In this document: positions 1-13,937 of the stretch, in pieces
Layout of the letters: every line of letters starts with the position of its first letter
How positions within the stretch are numbered: the first letter of the stretch is position 1
NCBI RefSeq assembly: GCF_001559595.1
Contig: NZ_LNTY01000034.1
Span: 372,001 to 436,000 of the forward strand
Length of the DNA: 64,000 bases
From: Enterovibrio coralii
GTDB lineage: Bacteria; Pseudomonadota; Gammaproteobacteria; Enterobacterales; Vibrionaceae
Direction of reading: 5' to 3'
The notes under the pieces: generated by a model
What the model was told of the DNA's origin: nothing
The model's input: the letters and a program-made list of their open reading frames with translations, nothing else
Databases searched by the model: none
Translations under genes and position numbers: made by a program

Positions 1-86
1 TGAATAACATGCTGTGAGAACATTTTTTCGCGAATTTCTGGGGTATTGCGCCAGCTTCTGACCATCGATAGGTCTTGGACTGTCAT
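1..86 (-). CDS. pseH: PseH-like N-acetyltransferase, 5' end only
   Basis: An open frame starts at an ATG that overlaps the stop of pseG (ATGA) and runs off the window edge, giving 28 residues (MTVQDLSMVRSWRN...). The pattern VRSWRNTPEIREKMF matches the start of the GNAT family that acetylates UDP-4-amino-4,6-dideoxy-N-acetyl-beta-L-altrosamine, the step between PseC and PseG. Location directly after pseG in a pse operon supports this. The family call rests on a short segment and on context. Confidence 0.6.
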   Translation of the reverse strand, partial: MTVQDLSMVRSWRNTPEIREKMFSQHVI

Positions 87-1165
87 AGGTCGAAAGGTGA
101 TTTTTTTGCTTTCCATCTTGCAACAACACGCTCTGCTCCATTGCCATCAATATCAGAAGGAGGTAGCCGATGAGGGAGGGTTTCCCAGTTATTGGCTAGC
201 CATGTTAGTTCGTCGAAATAGGTATCGGCTGTCGTCAAATCGCTGTTGCCCAAATAGCGGTAAATACCACTACTCGCCAAGTGTTCTGCCATCAGACGCT
301 GATTTTCAGCCACGGAAACTAATGTGCCTGGCACGCCAAGACTGGCTCGTTCAATCGCGCTGACACCAGCTCCGCCAAATGCATATCGGCAAGCGGCCAA
401 GTCGGCTTCAAAATTGGGGAGCACTTCCGTCAAGGTGACAAAAGGCGGTAAAGGTTCGCTTAACAGCTCGGCTTTGCGAGGATTGGCCATGCCAAAGACA
501 ATGGTGAGCTGAAAGGGTAACTCAGAAAACTGTTGGCTCGCGCTGAGCAGTTTTTGGCATTCGCCACTTGGATCGGTGCCACTGAAAAAGGCAATCACTT
601 GATTATTGAGCGGCTGCACAGGGTTAGCGCGCAATGCGGCAAAGGTAGGCCGCAAAAGCCCGTACTTCGGCCCTAAAAGTGGCGCGCAGTGAGTCGGTAT
701 CACCGAGTTATAGCGATTTTCGAAATCAGGCCAAGGGTTGTGGTCTAACACGATTTCACAATTGAGCGTTCGATTGGCGAGGTCATCAATCGCAAGGATA
801 CTGGCACCACATTCTTTTATCGCACCGTGCCAGCTTTCATCTATCGCGTAGTGATCAACAACAATCCAGTTTGGATGGAAGTCTTGTAGCTTGTCCAAAC
901 ACTCGCGCGCATCGTCTTGGAGAGAAACACCGAGCCAGTGTTGGTAGTCATCCGGCGCAGAAGGTGCGTCTTGGTGTATGGCATTCAATGTAATGACATC
1001 AATGCCTTGCTGCTGCGAATAAGCAATAAAATTGCCCTCTAACTCGCGGCTTAGCACTACGACATCATGACCGCGCTCTTTCAATTTATGTGCAAGGACG
1101 AGGCAGCGCATAACGTGCCCCGTTCCAATAAATCGGGACGCATCTACACGGATAGCGACCTTCAT
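83..1165 (-). CDS. pseG: UDP-2,4-diacetamido-2,4,6-trideoxy-beta-L-altropyranose hydrolase
   Basis: A 360-residue GT-B-like hydrolase that removes UDP from the diacetamido-trideoxy-altrose intermediate of pseudaminic acid synthesis in the cytoplasm. The N-terminus carries the family pattern IRVDASRFIGTGHVMRCLVLA, with the glycine-rich loop and catalytic-type histidine. A conserved FFSGTDPSGE segment follows near residue 193 and a C-terminal GGAGVSAIERASLGVP nucleotide-binding region near residue 262. It overlaps pseF by 4 nt upstream and pseH by 4 nt downstream, so the operon is translationally coupled. Confidence 0.9.
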   Translation of the reverse strand: MKVAIRVDASRFIGTGHVMRCLVLAHKLKERGHDVVVLSRELEGNFIAYSQQQGIDVITLNAIHQDAPSAPDDYQHWLGVSLQDDARECLDKLQDFHPNWIVVDHYAIDESWHGAIKECGASILAIDDLANRTLNCEIVLDHNPWPDFENRYNSVIPTHCAPLLGPKYGLLRPTFAALRANPVQPLNNQVIAFFSGTDPSGECQKLLSASQQFSELPFQLTIVFGMANPRKAELLSEPLPPFVTLTEVLPNFEADLAACRYAFGGAGVSAIERASLGVPGTLVSVAENQRLMAEHLASSGIYRYLGNSDLTTADTYFDELTWLANNWETLPHRLPPSDIDGNGAERVVARWKAKKSPFDL

Positions 1166-1863
1166 AGCTCCCCTCGCTGGGAAAGGATTTGGTAAAGCAT
1201 TTCAGCGCGGATCCAGTCGTCAGGTTCATCAATGTCCTGAACGCGGTAGTGGGGAATGTGAACCACTTTAGAATGAGGCGCAAAAATCGGTAAGCCCGAA
1301 AGAAAGGCCTCTGGGCGTCCCCAATAGAACATCCCAGCATCATGGTAAGCGGGTTCTAAATCCTGAGAGCGCGTGGTGAAATGCTCTGGCCAGAACATCT
1401 CTACGTTTTCATCGCTATTGAGCCGAATGCTGCGCTGAATAGGAAACGAAAAGCGGGTGGCCGAAAACGTGTACTTGGTGTTTTCGGTTTTAAGCAGTGT
1501 GAGGCCTTGTTCTATGTCAGCAGGTCTGACAAACGGCACCGTCGCGTAGAGACAACATATCGCGTCTAATGTTGCATTGCTGTTTTCTTGTAGCCAACCG
1601 ATAGCATGCTTCAGCACATCTAAGGTTGTCGCGTAATCATCAGAAATATCAGCAGGTCGCTGAAAAGGGACTTCCGCCCCGAGTGTTCTCGCGACCTCAG
1701 CGATTTCATCACTGTCAGTAGAGACGATGATGCGGTCAAACAAGGCAGACTCTTTGGCGGCTTTTATCGCATAACCTATCATTGGCATGTCGATGAATGG
1801 CTTGATGTTTTTGCCGGGAATGCGTTTGCTGCCGCCACGAGCGGGAATAATACAGACGTTCAT
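1162..1863 (-). CDS. pseF: Pseudaminic acid cytidylyltransferase
   Basis: A 233-residue nucleotidyltransferase of the CMP-sialic acid synthetase type, which activates pseudaminic acid with CTP to CMP-pseudaminic acid. The N-terminal CTP-binding motif PARGGSKRIPGKNIK is intact and is followed by STDSDEIAEVA. The length fits PseF (about 230) rather than longer NeuA proteins, and the pse neighbours support this. NeuA-type specificity is the alternative but there are no neu genes here. It starts 8 nt after the pseC stop. Confidence 0.9.
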   Translation of the reverse strand: MNVCIIPARGGSKRIPGKNIKPFIDMPMIGYAIKAAKESALFDRIIVSTDSDEIAEVARTLGAEVPFQRPADISDDYATTLDVLKHAIGWLQENSNATLDAICCLYATVPFVRPADIEQGLTLLKTENTKYTFSATRFSFPIQRSIRLNSDENVEMFWPEHFTTRSQDLEPAYHDAGMFYWGRPEAFLSGLPIFAPHSKVVHIPHYRVQDIDEPDDWIRAEMLYQILSQRGEL

Positions 1864-1871
1864 CTTGTCCT

Positions 1872-4032
<2,161 letters not shown>

Positions 4033-4108
4033 TCAGTAATTAAATGAATTTTAACGTATCGCCGTTAGATAGATCGCAGAAAAATACGCACTCCGTGATT
4101 GGTTGTCC

Positions 4109-4134
4109 AAAAAAAAGCAACCCATTGGGTTGCT
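4109..4134 (-). terminator. Rho-independent terminator of the his operon
   Basis: An 8-bp stem AGCAACCC/GGGTTGCT with a 3-nt loop is followed, on the minus strand, by a run of eight T. It lies 25 nt after the hisIE stop and separates the his operon from the pse operon. Confidence 0.85.
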
Positions 4135-4158
4135 TCGATGAAGTTTTGTGTAATTTGA

Positions 4159-4786
4159 TTACTTATGACGCTCTTTTAGCTTATTTGCTACGTCTTCCAG
4201 CGAGAAACCTTGGTCTTGTAGCAGTACCATCAAGTGATACATCAGGTCAGCGGATTCGTTGATTAACTCCTCCTTATCGCCCGACGTCGCTGCAAGCGCG
4301 ACTTCGACGCCTTCTTCGCCCACTTTCTGCGAAATGCGCTTGGTACCCTTGGCATACAGGGACGCCGTATAAGACGTTGAAGGATCGGATCCTCGACGGG
4401 ATGCCAGCACCTGCTCCAATTGATGAAGAAACACCAGCGAGGGTTTGTTTGCGTCTTCTTCTCCCCAACAGGTTTCGGTGCCCAAGTGACAGGTTGGGCC
4501 GATTGGGTCAGCTTGAACCAGCAAGGTGTCTTTGTCGCAGTCGACAGAGATGTGTTTAAGCTGCAGCACATGCCCTGAGGACTCGCCTTTGGTCCAAAGA
4601 CGCTCCTTTGAGCGAGACCAGAAGGTGACTTGTTGGGTATCCAAGGTTTTCGCCAAAGCATCTTGGTTCATGTAACCCAACATCAGTACCGCACCGCTTT
4701 TGGCATTCTGCACGATGGCAGGGATCAAGCTTGGGTCTTTTCCCAATCGATTTGCTCCGCTAGGGCCGCATTTCCTTGTGTCTGAC

Positions 4787-4790
<4 letters not shown>
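4159..4790 (-). CDS. hisI: Bifunctional phosphoribosyl-AMP cyclohydrolase / phosphoribosyl-ATP pyrophosphatase, frameshifted near the start
   Basis: HisIE carries out steps 2 and 3 of histidine synthesis. The N-terminal HisI domain shows [25 protein letters not shown] and the metal-site patterns VDCDKDTLL and PIGPTCH. The C-terminal HisE domain (from about residue 115) has the MazG-like pattern [12 protein letters not shown]...[13 protein letters not shown]. The native ATG at 4790 overlaps the hisF stop and gives [20 protein letters not shown]. The frame then breaks near 4730, where one G is missing (CAAGGC to CAAGC). Restoring it gives 210 residues. A TTG at 4746 starts the remaining open frame. 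Confidence 0.9.
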
Positions 4791-6876
<2,086 letters not shown>

Positions 6877-6877
<1 letters not shown>

Positions 6878-7944
6878 TACAATACCCCTTTGCTGCTTGG
6901 CAGCTCGTTACCTTCTACGCGAATTGCCTGACGCAGTGTGCGGCCGAAGGCTTTGAACAGACTTTCCACGATGTGGTGTGTGTTGTCGCCATCAGAAGAG
7001 AGGTGCAGCGTACACGCCAGCGTGTCAGTCAATGAGCGGAAGAAGTGCTCGACCATCTCCGTAGATAAGTCACCGACTTTCTCTTGGGTGAAGGTCGCAT
7101 CGAATTTCAGGTAAGGGCGACCAGAGAGGTCAAGCGCGCACTGTGCCAAACATTCGTCCATCGGCAGGCTAAAACCAAAACGGCCGATACCACGTTTGTT
7201 TCCGAGTGCATCTTTTAATGCCTGACCGAGAGCCAGCGCGGTGTCTTCGACTGTGTGGTGGTCATCAATGTGCAGGTCACCTTCAACCGCCACTTCCATA
7301 CGGAAGCCGCCGTGCGTGGCGATTTGATCCAACATGTGGTCAAAGAAGCCGAGACCCGTGTGGATGCTGTTGCCGCCACTTTCATCAAGGTTCACCGTGA
7401 TGCGAATGTCGGTTTCTTTGGTGGTGCGAACAACCGTTGCAATGCGCGGGTTGGTGGTCAAATCCTTGAGGATTTTTTGCCAGCCCATGGTGTCTGGGTT
7501 GTACTGAATGCCACGAATCGCCATGTTTTCGGCGAGTTGCAGATCAGTTTGACGGTCGCCTATCACCGCAGAGGTTTTGAAATCGACGCGGCCTTGCTGC
7601 AGGTAGTCTTTCACCAAACCCAGTTTTGGTTTGCGACAGCTACACCCTTCGTTATCGAAGTGAGGGCAAATCAGTACATCGGCAAATTTCACACCTTGAG
7701 ATTCGAAAATCTCCATCATCATATTATGTGGCGCATCGAAGTCTGCTTGCGGGTAGCTATCCGTGCCTAAGCCATCTTGGTTGGTGACCATGACGAGCTT
7801 GTAACCAGCATCTTGCAATGCCAGTAACGAAGGGATGACGAAAGGCTCAAGCTTTAGTTTATCGAGTCTATCAACCTGAAAATCCACAGGTGGCTCGACA
7901 ATCAAAGTGCCGTCACGGTCGATAAAGAGGATTTTTTCTTTCAC
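6877..7944 (-). CDS. hisB: Bifunctional histidinol-phosphatase / imidazoleglycerol-phosphate dehydratase
   Basis: A 355-residue fusion typical of enterics and vibrios. Residues 1-165 form a HAD phosphatase with FIDRDGTL at residues 7-14, TNQDG and the zinc-binding cluster [15 protein letters not shown]. Residues 168-355 form the IGPD domain with the manganese-binding repeats [21 protein letters not shown] and EHFFRSL. It provides steps 6 and 8 of the pathway. Length and both active sites are intact. Confidence 0.97.
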
Positions 7945-7970
7945 AACAAATTCCTTTTTGTTTCGCGCTT

Positions 7971-9017
7971 TTATGCCAACTGTTGGCGGATAAAGGTTAA
8001 AGTCTTTTCACACTCTTCGCGGTTGCCGACGCTGATGCGAATGCAGCCTTCAATCGGAGAGCGGCGCAGAATAATGCCGTTGTCCCAAAGGGCGGTGAAC
8101 AGCAACTCCGCATCAGGGAATTTGACCAGCAGGTAGTTACCGTAGCCGTCGAAAACCTCTACGCCCGGGAGCATGGACAGACCCGCTTGGAGGTAAGCGC
8201 GGTTCGCATTTAAGTCCAACACCTGATATTTCATGCGAGCCAGACCGGCTTCATTGAGTGCCTGACACGCAATCTCAGTGACTGGCACTGGCACAGGGTA
8301 AGGTGCGATGACTTTTTGCATCAGTTGAATGATTTGCTGATTCGCAAGGGTGAAGCCGCAGCGCAGACCCGCCAGCGCAAATGCTTTTGACAGGGTGCGG
8401 AGAATAGCCAGGTTTGGATAGCGAACCAGAAGGTCTACCGTTGACGCTTCAGGACAGAAGTCGATGTAGGCTTCATCCATCACAACCAGCGCGCGACCCG
8501 CGGTCATTTCTAGCAGTGCTTCAATGTCATTGCGGTCAATCAGGTTGCCAGTCGGGTTGTTCGGGCTACAAACAAACACCAGTTTTACCGTATCAAGATT
8601 CTTCTCGATTTCTGGCAGATTGAGTTGCCACTCGTCAGTCAGTGGGACTGTCTTGCGAGCAACACCCGCGGTTTCTGCGCTGATGCTGTACATGCCATAG
8701 GTCGGCGGGCAGAACAGAATGCTGTCTTCGCCTGTTTCACAAAATGTGCGAACGAGAAGCTCAATGCTTTCATCGGCGCCGCGCGAGGTCAGGACTTGTT
8801 CTGGGCGCACGCCTGCATATTCTGCGTAAGCGCGGATCAATTCTTCTGGCTGACACGTGCTGTAGCGGTTTAAGCCAGCGCCATTGATGGTGTATTCATT
8901 GTTAAACGGCGATTCGTTGGCATTCAGCCAAACATCACCTGAGCCACCCAAACGGCGGGCAGACATGTAAGGGGTCAATGCCTGAACATCCTTACGGGCT
9001 AATTTTTCAATGTCCAT
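7971..9017 (-). CDS. hisC: Histidinol-phosphate aminotransferase
   Basis: A PLP class I/II aminotransferase converting imidazole acetol phosphate to histidinol phosphate. The PLP lysine lies in [16 protein letters not shown], and CSPNNPTGN and DEAYIDF are conserved. I place the start at the ATG at 9017 ([12 protein letters not shown], 348 residues) because AGGGG sits 6-7 nt upstream. A GTG at 9035 overlapping the hisD stop would add six residues and is the alternative. Confidence 0.95.
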   Translation of the reverse strand: MDIEKLARKDVQALTPYMSARRLGGSGDVWLNANESPFNNEYTINGAGLNRYSTCQPEELIRAYAEYAGVRPEQVLTSRGADESIELLVRTFCETGEDSILFCPPTYGMYSISAETAGVARKTVPLTDEWQLNLPEIEKNLDTVKLVFVCSPNNPTGNLIDRNDIEALLEMTAGRALVVMDEAYIDFCPEASTVDLLVRYPNLAILRTLSKAFALAGLRCGFTLANQQIIQLMQKVIAPYPVPVPVTEIACQALNEAGLARMKYQVLDLNANRAYLQAGLSMLPGVEVFDGYGNYLLVKFPDAELLFTALWDNGIILRRSPIEGCIRISVGNREECEKTLTFIRQQLA

Positions 9018-9031
9018 AGAAACCCCTGAAA

Positions 9032-10326
9032 TCACTGTAATTTGTTGAGCTTTTCGACGCGAATAGTCACTGCATTGCGGTGTGCGTCCAAGCCTTCTGC
9101 ATTGGCCATCGCCACCACAGTAGGGGCGAGAGCCTGTAATCCATTTGCGGACAGCTCTTGTACTGTCATGCGCTTGCTAAAGTCCGCCAAACCTAAGCTT
9201 GAGTATGTGCGTGTGTAGCCATAGGTTGGCAGTACGTGGTTGGTGCCAGAGGCGTAATCGCCCACCGATTCCGGTGACCATGCACCCAAGAAAATGGAAC
9301 CCGCATTGTCTAGCAATGGAAGAAGCTCGCGTGGGTTCTTGGTTTGGACGATAAGGTGCTCTGGGCCATAGTTGTTTGAAATGGCAACACACTGAGTCAG
9401 GCTTTCCGCGATGATGATGATGCTTGAGCCTAAGGCTTGGCTGGCAATGTCTGCACGGGAAAGTTGCTTCAGTTGTTTTTGCACTGCATCTGCCACTTTC
9501 TCGGCTAACACAGGAGACGGTGTGACCAGAACCACTTGAGAATCTGGGCCATGTTCCGCTTGGCTTAGAAGGTCGGCAGCAACGAAATCTGCATCCGCGT
9601 CTTCATCAGCAATCACCAGTACTTCTGATGGACCCGCTGGCATATCAATCGCGGCACCTTGGTGATCATTACTGACCTGACGCTTAGCTTCTGTCACGAA
9701 GCGTTGCCTGGGCCGAAAATCTTGTCAACTTTGCAGACCGTCTCTGTGCCGTAAGCCATCGCTGCGACCGCTTGTGCACCGCCGAGGTTATATACCTGAT
9801 CGATACCGCAAAGCTTGGCAACGTAGAGAATTTCATCGGCAATCGGTGGAGGAGAACACAGCACGACTTTACGGCAGCCCGCGATTTGAGACGGTACGCC
9901 CAGCATCAATACGGTCGACGGAAGTGGCGCGCTGCCACCCGGGATATATAAACCCACACGATTGATTGGGCGAGTCACCAATTCACACACCACGCCTGGC
10001 ATGGTTTCTACCGTAAGAGGCTCAGGCTTTTGCGCTTTGTGGAAACAAGCGATGTTGTCATAGGCTTGCTTCAGTGCGGTTTTAATTTCATCGCCGAGGC
10101 GAGATTCTGCAGCATCGATTTCTTCCTGAGAAACACGGATGTTCTCTGGGACGACTTTATCGAACTTTTCGGTCAACGCTTTCAGTGCCGCATCACCACC
10201 TGTACGAACATCATTGATCACTGACGTCACCGCTTCTGTGATTGATGCGCTCTCGGAGATAGCAGGGCGTTCTAACGCTTTTTCCTGCTGCTGTTCACTG
10301 AGCGATTTCCAAACCACCGTTTTCAT
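9032..10326 (-). pseudogene. hisD: Histidinol dehydrogenase, frameshifted in the middle
   Basis: A zinc and NAD-dependent enzyme oxidising histidinol to histidine. The N-terminal half (210 residues) ends at KIFGPGNAS and the C-terminal half begins [25 protein letters not shown]. Both lie in frames that differ by one base. One missing T near 9699 (GCTTTCGTG to GCTTCGTG) explains the break, and restoring it gives one protein of normal length (about 430 residues). Zinc-site and catalytic segments ([23 protein letters not shown]) are intact in the second half. Confidence 0.92.
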
Positions 10327-10329
10327 GGC

Positions 10330-11225
10330 TTACTCCATCATCTTCTCAATTGGCAGTACCAGAATGGAACTTGCACCCAAGGCTTTGAGTTTTTCCATTG
10401 TTTCCCAGAACAGGTTTTCGGTGCTGACCAGATGTACGGCAACACGTTGTTTATCGTGCGCCAAAGGCAGGATGGTTGGGTCTTCCGCACCTGGAAGCAG
10501 TTCAACCACTTTCTCCAGAGTCTCACTTGGTGCATGAAGCATGATGTACTTTGATTCTTTCGCTTGGATCACGCCATTGATGCGAGTCAGAAGACGGTCA
10601 ATCAGTTCCGCTTTGTCTTGCTCGAATTCGCCAGTGCGTTGGATAAGTACCGCTTTAGAACGGAAGATGACTTCAGCTTCTTTCAGGCCATTCGCTTCGA
10701 GCGTGGCACCGGTTGATACCAAGTCACAGATAGCGTCAGCAAGACCAGCGCGAGGTGCAACTTCTACCGAGCCATTCAGCATACAGGTGCTGAATTTTAC
10801 GTCTTTCTGATCAAGATAAGCTTTAAGGATATTTGGGTAGGTGGTGGCAATACGTTTGCCAGCCAAATCTTGAGGCCGTTGTACTCAAGGCCTTTTTCAA
10901 CTGCCACTGAAAGGCGACAGCCACCGAAGTCTAAACGGCGAAGTTTATTGAACTCGCTTGGTTCGCCCAGCGCAACACGCTCCAGTCGAACTTCTTCCAG
11001 TTCGTTTTCGCCAATCACACCAAGGTCAACAACCCCGTCCATGATAAGACCTGGAATGTCGTCATCACGAACCAGCAGAAGGTCGATTGGCATGTTTTCG
11101 GCGTGAACCACCAAACGGTCACCGGAAAAATTGATTTTCACGCCACAACGCTTGAGCAGTTCTTGACACTCTTTTGCGAGACGGCCTTTTTTCTGAATGG
11201 CAATTCTTAGACGTTCTGTTTGCAT
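10330..11225 (-). pseudogene. hisG: ATP phosphoribosyltransferase, frameshifted
   Basis: The first and feedback-regulated enzyme of histidine synthesis, of the long HisG(L) form with a C-terminal ACT-like regulatory domain. The N-terminal piece [19 protein letters not shown]...EYNGLK is followed in another frame by [19 protein letters not shown], which holds the PRPP loop. One missing G near 10870 (AAGGAT to AAGAT) separates them. Repaired length is 298 residues, normal for this family. It is the first structural gene after the attenuator. Confidence 0.92.
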
Positions 11226-11305
11226 GATCTATTCCCTGTATCTTTTCGCTCTGTCGGTGTCCTCAATCCTCGGAACCTAAGCGCAATTTTTAAAATCCTA
11301 AAAAG

Positions 11306-11337
11306 TAAAAACCCCCGGAAGGTGCTCTTCCGGGGGT
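11306..11337 (-). terminator. his operon attenuator terminator
   Basis: A GC-rich stem ACCCCCGGAAG/CTTCCGGGGGT with a 5-nt loop is followed on the minus strand by TTTTT. It lies between the leader peptide and hisG, where E. coli has its his attenuator. When histidyl-tRNA is scarce, stalling in the histidine codons should favour an antiterminator over this hairpin. Confidence 0.9.
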
Positions 11338-11413
11338 CTGAAACTTGTGTTCGCTTTACTGACCGTGGAAGAACTTTCCTCGTCTTCCAGTCGAAACCAA
11401 CTCTCCCGAAAGA

Positions 11414-11461
11414 CTACTCAGGATGGTGATGGTGATGAATGGTCATTAGCGATTGCTGCAT
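11414..11461 (-). CDS. hisL: his operon leader peptide
   Basis: A 15-residue frame, MQQSLMTIHHHHHPE, has five consecutive histidine codons and lies about 77 nt before the attenuator hairpin. This is the classic arrangement for control by ribosome stalling. The E. coli leader has seven histidines. An internal ATG at codon 6 could also serve as a start. A purine-rich GGAAAGAG lies upstream of the first ATG. Confidence 0.92.
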   Translation of the reverse strand: MQQSLMTIHHHHHPE

Positions 11462-11520
11462 ACTACTATCTCTTTCCGTGATTCAATGTTGCAGGACGTT
11501 TTAACGTCTACTTGGTAATC

Positions 11521-11548
11521 ACACTAACAAACTCACTAAATATTGCAA
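11521..11548 (-). promoter_or_regulatory. Candidate his operon promoter
   Basis: On the minus strand TTGCAA is followed after 16 nt by TAGTGT, about 60 nt upstream of the leader ATG. The -35 is fair and the -10 weak. It is the best sigma-70-like pair I see in this gap. Inference only. Confidence 0.35.
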
Positions 11549-11724
11549 CAAGTAATTTGGGGATTTTGCCATTTAGCGGTGCTGTTAACACGGAGCCTTG
11601 AAAAGTCGATATTTAGTCGACAATTGAGAGGAAAATGATGACCGATTGGTGTCGGTGTTATGGAGAAAAAATGGCAAGCGAAGGTGGGGAAGTGCGAGTA
11701 AATCGCTGTCCCAATGTCTGGTTG

Positions 11725-11910
11725 TCAGACGTAGATATCCAGCAGACTGTTTTTTTTCTTTTTTGATTCTGAAGGCGAGGACTCTTGCTCGGTCTCTTCG
11801 CGCTCTTCTTCATCAACGATTTTTTGCTGCTGTTGTTTTGCTTTGTCTTGCTTCAGCACCGTGTGCACCTTTCGGGGCGATAGGTCTGAAAGTTTGGGGA
11901 ACCAAGTCAT
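11725..11910 (-). CDS. Small, highly charged hypothetical protein
   Basis: A 61-residue frame starting MTWFPKLSDLSPRKVHTVLKQ, then a glutamine run, an acidic stretch (DEEEREETEQE), a serine/lysine stretch with KKKK, and a hydrophobic end LLDIYV. The ATG at 11910 has GAGGT at proper spacing; an ATG two codons earlier is possible. No known domain is recognised. The composition suggests a disordered, charged protein. It could be a chance frame, but the ribosome site and its position after the ychJ-like gene on the same strand favour a real gene. Confidence 0.5.
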   Translation of the reverse strand: MTWFPKLSDLSPRKVHTVLKQDKAKQQQQKIVDEEEREETEQESSPSESKKKKNSLLDIYV

Positions 11911-11973
11911 TGTCATACCTCATGATCTGTTCCCCTATGCTATCGGCTAAAAAGTAAACTTCTTGAGCGTTTT

Positions 11974-12450
11974 TTAACCGCAGCACTTTTTGTGCTTTTT
12001 ACCGCTTCCACAAGGGCATGGGTCATTACGACCTACTTTGTCGGCTTTCGGGTATTCACCGTCAATGTAAAACCAAAGGTTTTTACCGTCTTTTTCTTCA
12101 TTGAGGAAGCGGGACTTTTCGTGCAAGCAATATTGGTTACCGCCGTCTTTGTAATGCGCCTTGAACTCAACAAAGCCTTGTTTACCGTTGGCGTCTACAG
12201 AGCTATTGAGAACCTGTAGCATCAGCCATTCACTGTTGATGGAATCTGCGATGGCATCTCTGTGCTGTTCTGCACCGCAAGATGGGTGATACGTGTTAAC
12301 GACGTAATCCACCAAACCTTTGACGTGTGCGCTGTAACGGGAGCGCATTAGCTTTTCAGGGTGATCGGCTTTTGCATGATCAAGATGGATAGGCTCACAG
12401 CACTGGCTGTATGGCGTTTGGCTGCCACATGGGCAAAGAGTTGATGTCAT
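11974..12450 (-). CDS. ychJ: YchJ family protein with two SEC-C zinc motifs
   Basis: A 158-residue protein with a SEC-C motif at each end: [13 protein letters not shown] at residues 6-18 and [16 protein letters not shown] at the C-terminus. A middle NTF2-like domain ([13 protein letters not shown]...WFYIDGEY) lies between. This order is that of the UPF0225/YchJ family, whose biochemical role is not settled; the SEC-C motif binds zinc. The coding sequence stands alone between puuA and the small charged gene. Confidence 0.85.
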   Translation of the reverse strand: MTSTLCPCGSQTPYSQCCEPIHLDHAKADHPEKLMRSRYSAHVKGLVDYVVNTYHPSCGAEQHRDAIADSINSEWLMLQVLNSSVDANGKQGFVEFKAHYKDGGNQYCLHEKSRFLNEEKDGKNLWFYIDGEYPKADKVGRNDPCPCGSGKKHKKCCG

Positions 12451-12527
12451 GAAAATAGACGCCGAATTAGTTAAAAATCGCGCCTATTTTCTGAATCGTT
12501 CTGCGTGTAGTCAAGTTGGGAAGTGCA

Positions 12528-13937
12528 CTAAAACGTTCGTAAATACCAGTCGTATTCGAGCGTGGTAATGTGCTGTTCGAACTCTTCCAACTCTTTTTCT
12601 TTGCAGGTGACGAACACATCGATGAAATCAGTACCGAGGTACTGTCGAAGAACGTCAGAATCGCTCAGCTCTCGCAGCGCATCACGAAGGTTATTAGGCA
12701 ATGGTGTATTTGGCACATCGTAGGCATTCCCAACAATTTCTGCTGGTGGCTCAATTTTATTGTCAATGCCATGCATGATGGCGGCTAAAAATGCACTCAT
12801 CATAAGGTAAGGATTGGCATCGGTTCCCGCCACTCGATGCTCAATTCGGGTCGCTTGAGGTACATCTCCCGGAATACGTAGCGCAGTGGTGCGGTTTTCG
12901 ACCCCCCAAGTTGCAGCATTCGGCACATAAAAATCCGGGCTAAAACGGCGGTACGAATTAATGTTTGGGCACAGTATGGCAAGGTATTGCGGCATCAATG
13001 CGAGCAAACCACCAAGTGCATATTTCAGTGTTTCCGTCAGTTCGCCGAGCTGCTTAGGCTCAAATACATTGTTGCCATCGTCATCGAGCAAGCTGATATG
13101 AAGGTGCATACCATTACCGGCTTGGTCGGCATACGGCTTCGCCATAAAGGTCACATCATATTCGTGGTTGTGCGCCACCTGCTTGATAACGCGGCGCAAC
13201 ATTAGCGCATGATCACAAGACGCGAGAGCGTCGTCGGTATGCTTGAGGTTGATTTCAAACTGACCTGGGGCAGATTCAGCAACGATGGTATCCGCGGGAA
13301 GGTTTTGCTCGCGTGCCGCATCGATGATTTCTGTCAAAAGATCCGCGTATTCGTCCAAATCATCAAGGGAATAGACTTGGGTGTTCTCTGGGCGTTTGCC
13401 TGTAACTGGCGAAATGGGTGGCAAAGGGGCTTTGTCCGATCCTTTGGCATCAATCAGGTAGAACTCCAACTCGAAAGCCGAAACGGGAGTAAGCCCACGC
13501 GCTTTCATTTGCCTGAGTTGCCGACGAAGGATCATTCTTGGATCGCCGAAAAATGGCGTTTCGGGATTCTCGTACATTTCAAGAGTGAGCTGTGCAATGG
13601 AGCGTTTTTGCCAAGGCTGGCGAGTGAGAGAGCCTGCGACAGGGAAACAGATGGCGTCAGATTCGCCAATTTCCAAACCCAATCCGGTTTCTTCGACGGG
13701 CGTGCCTTTGATGTTCATGCCGTAAATAGAGATAGGCAGTGCGATGCCTTGTTCGTATGCCTTTATCAGCTTGTCTTTTTCAACGCGTTTGCCTCGGACA
13801 ATGCCGTTCATGTCCAGTAGCAAGAGGTCGACAAACTCCACATCTGGGTTCTGCGCGAGAAACCGTATGGCTTCTTCGACGTCAGGCAAATTGGCGTCCG
13901 CAGAGGTAAACATTTCCCTGTCTGTTTGATATCGCAT
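12528..13937 (-). CDS. puuA: Gamma-glutamylputrescine synthetase, copy 1 (glutamine synthetase family)
   Basis: A 469-residue glutamine synthetase-fold ligase expected to join glutamate to putrescine or another polyamine with ATP. Residues 1-130 form the beta-grasp region (LLLDMNGIVRGKRV). The catalytic domain shows the GS patterns NGMHLHISLLDDDGNN, CPNINSYRRFSPDFYVPN and GVENRTTALRIPG. It is transcribed away from the puuD-puuA2 operon across a 320-bp region that holds a PuuR-like dyad. A second, shorter paralogue lies at 15024. Substrate preference between the two is unknown. Confidence 0.88.
   Translation of the reverse strand: MRYQTDREMFTSADANLPDVEEAIRFLAQNPDVEFVDLLLLDMNGIVRGKRVEKDKLIKAYEQGIALPISIYGMNIKGTPVEETGLGLEIGESDAICFPVAGSLTRQPWQKRSIAQLTLEMYENPETPFFGDPRMILRRQLRQMKARGLTPVSAFELEFYLIDAKGSDKAPLPPISPVTGKRPENTQVYSLDDLDEYADLLTEIIDAAREQNLPADTIVAESAPGQFEINLKHTDDALASCDHALMLRRVIKQVAHNHEYDVTFMAKPYADQAGNGMHLHISLLDDDGNNVFEPKQLGELTETLKYALGGLLALMPQYLAILCPNINSYRRFSPDFYVPNAATWGVENRTTALRIPGDVPQATRIEHRVAGTDANPYLMMSAFLAAIMHGIDNKIEPPAEIVGNAYDVPNTPLPNNLRDALRELSDSDVLRQYLGTDFIDVFVTCKEKELEEFEQHITTLEYDWYLRTF

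Noticed and set aside
9690..9705. Programmed ribosomal frameshift as the reason for the split hisD and other genes
   Set aside because: There is no slippery heptamer or downstream structure shared by the sites, and unrelated genes show the same kind of one-base loss.
11646..11957. 103-residue plus-strand frame opposite the small charged protein
   Set aside because: The minus-strand frame has a better ribosome site and sits on the strand of its neighbours.
13209..13820. Long plus-strand frame of 203 residues inside puuA copy 1
   Set aside because: It is antisense to a well conserved glutamine synthetase-like gene, has no ribosome site and shows no family features.
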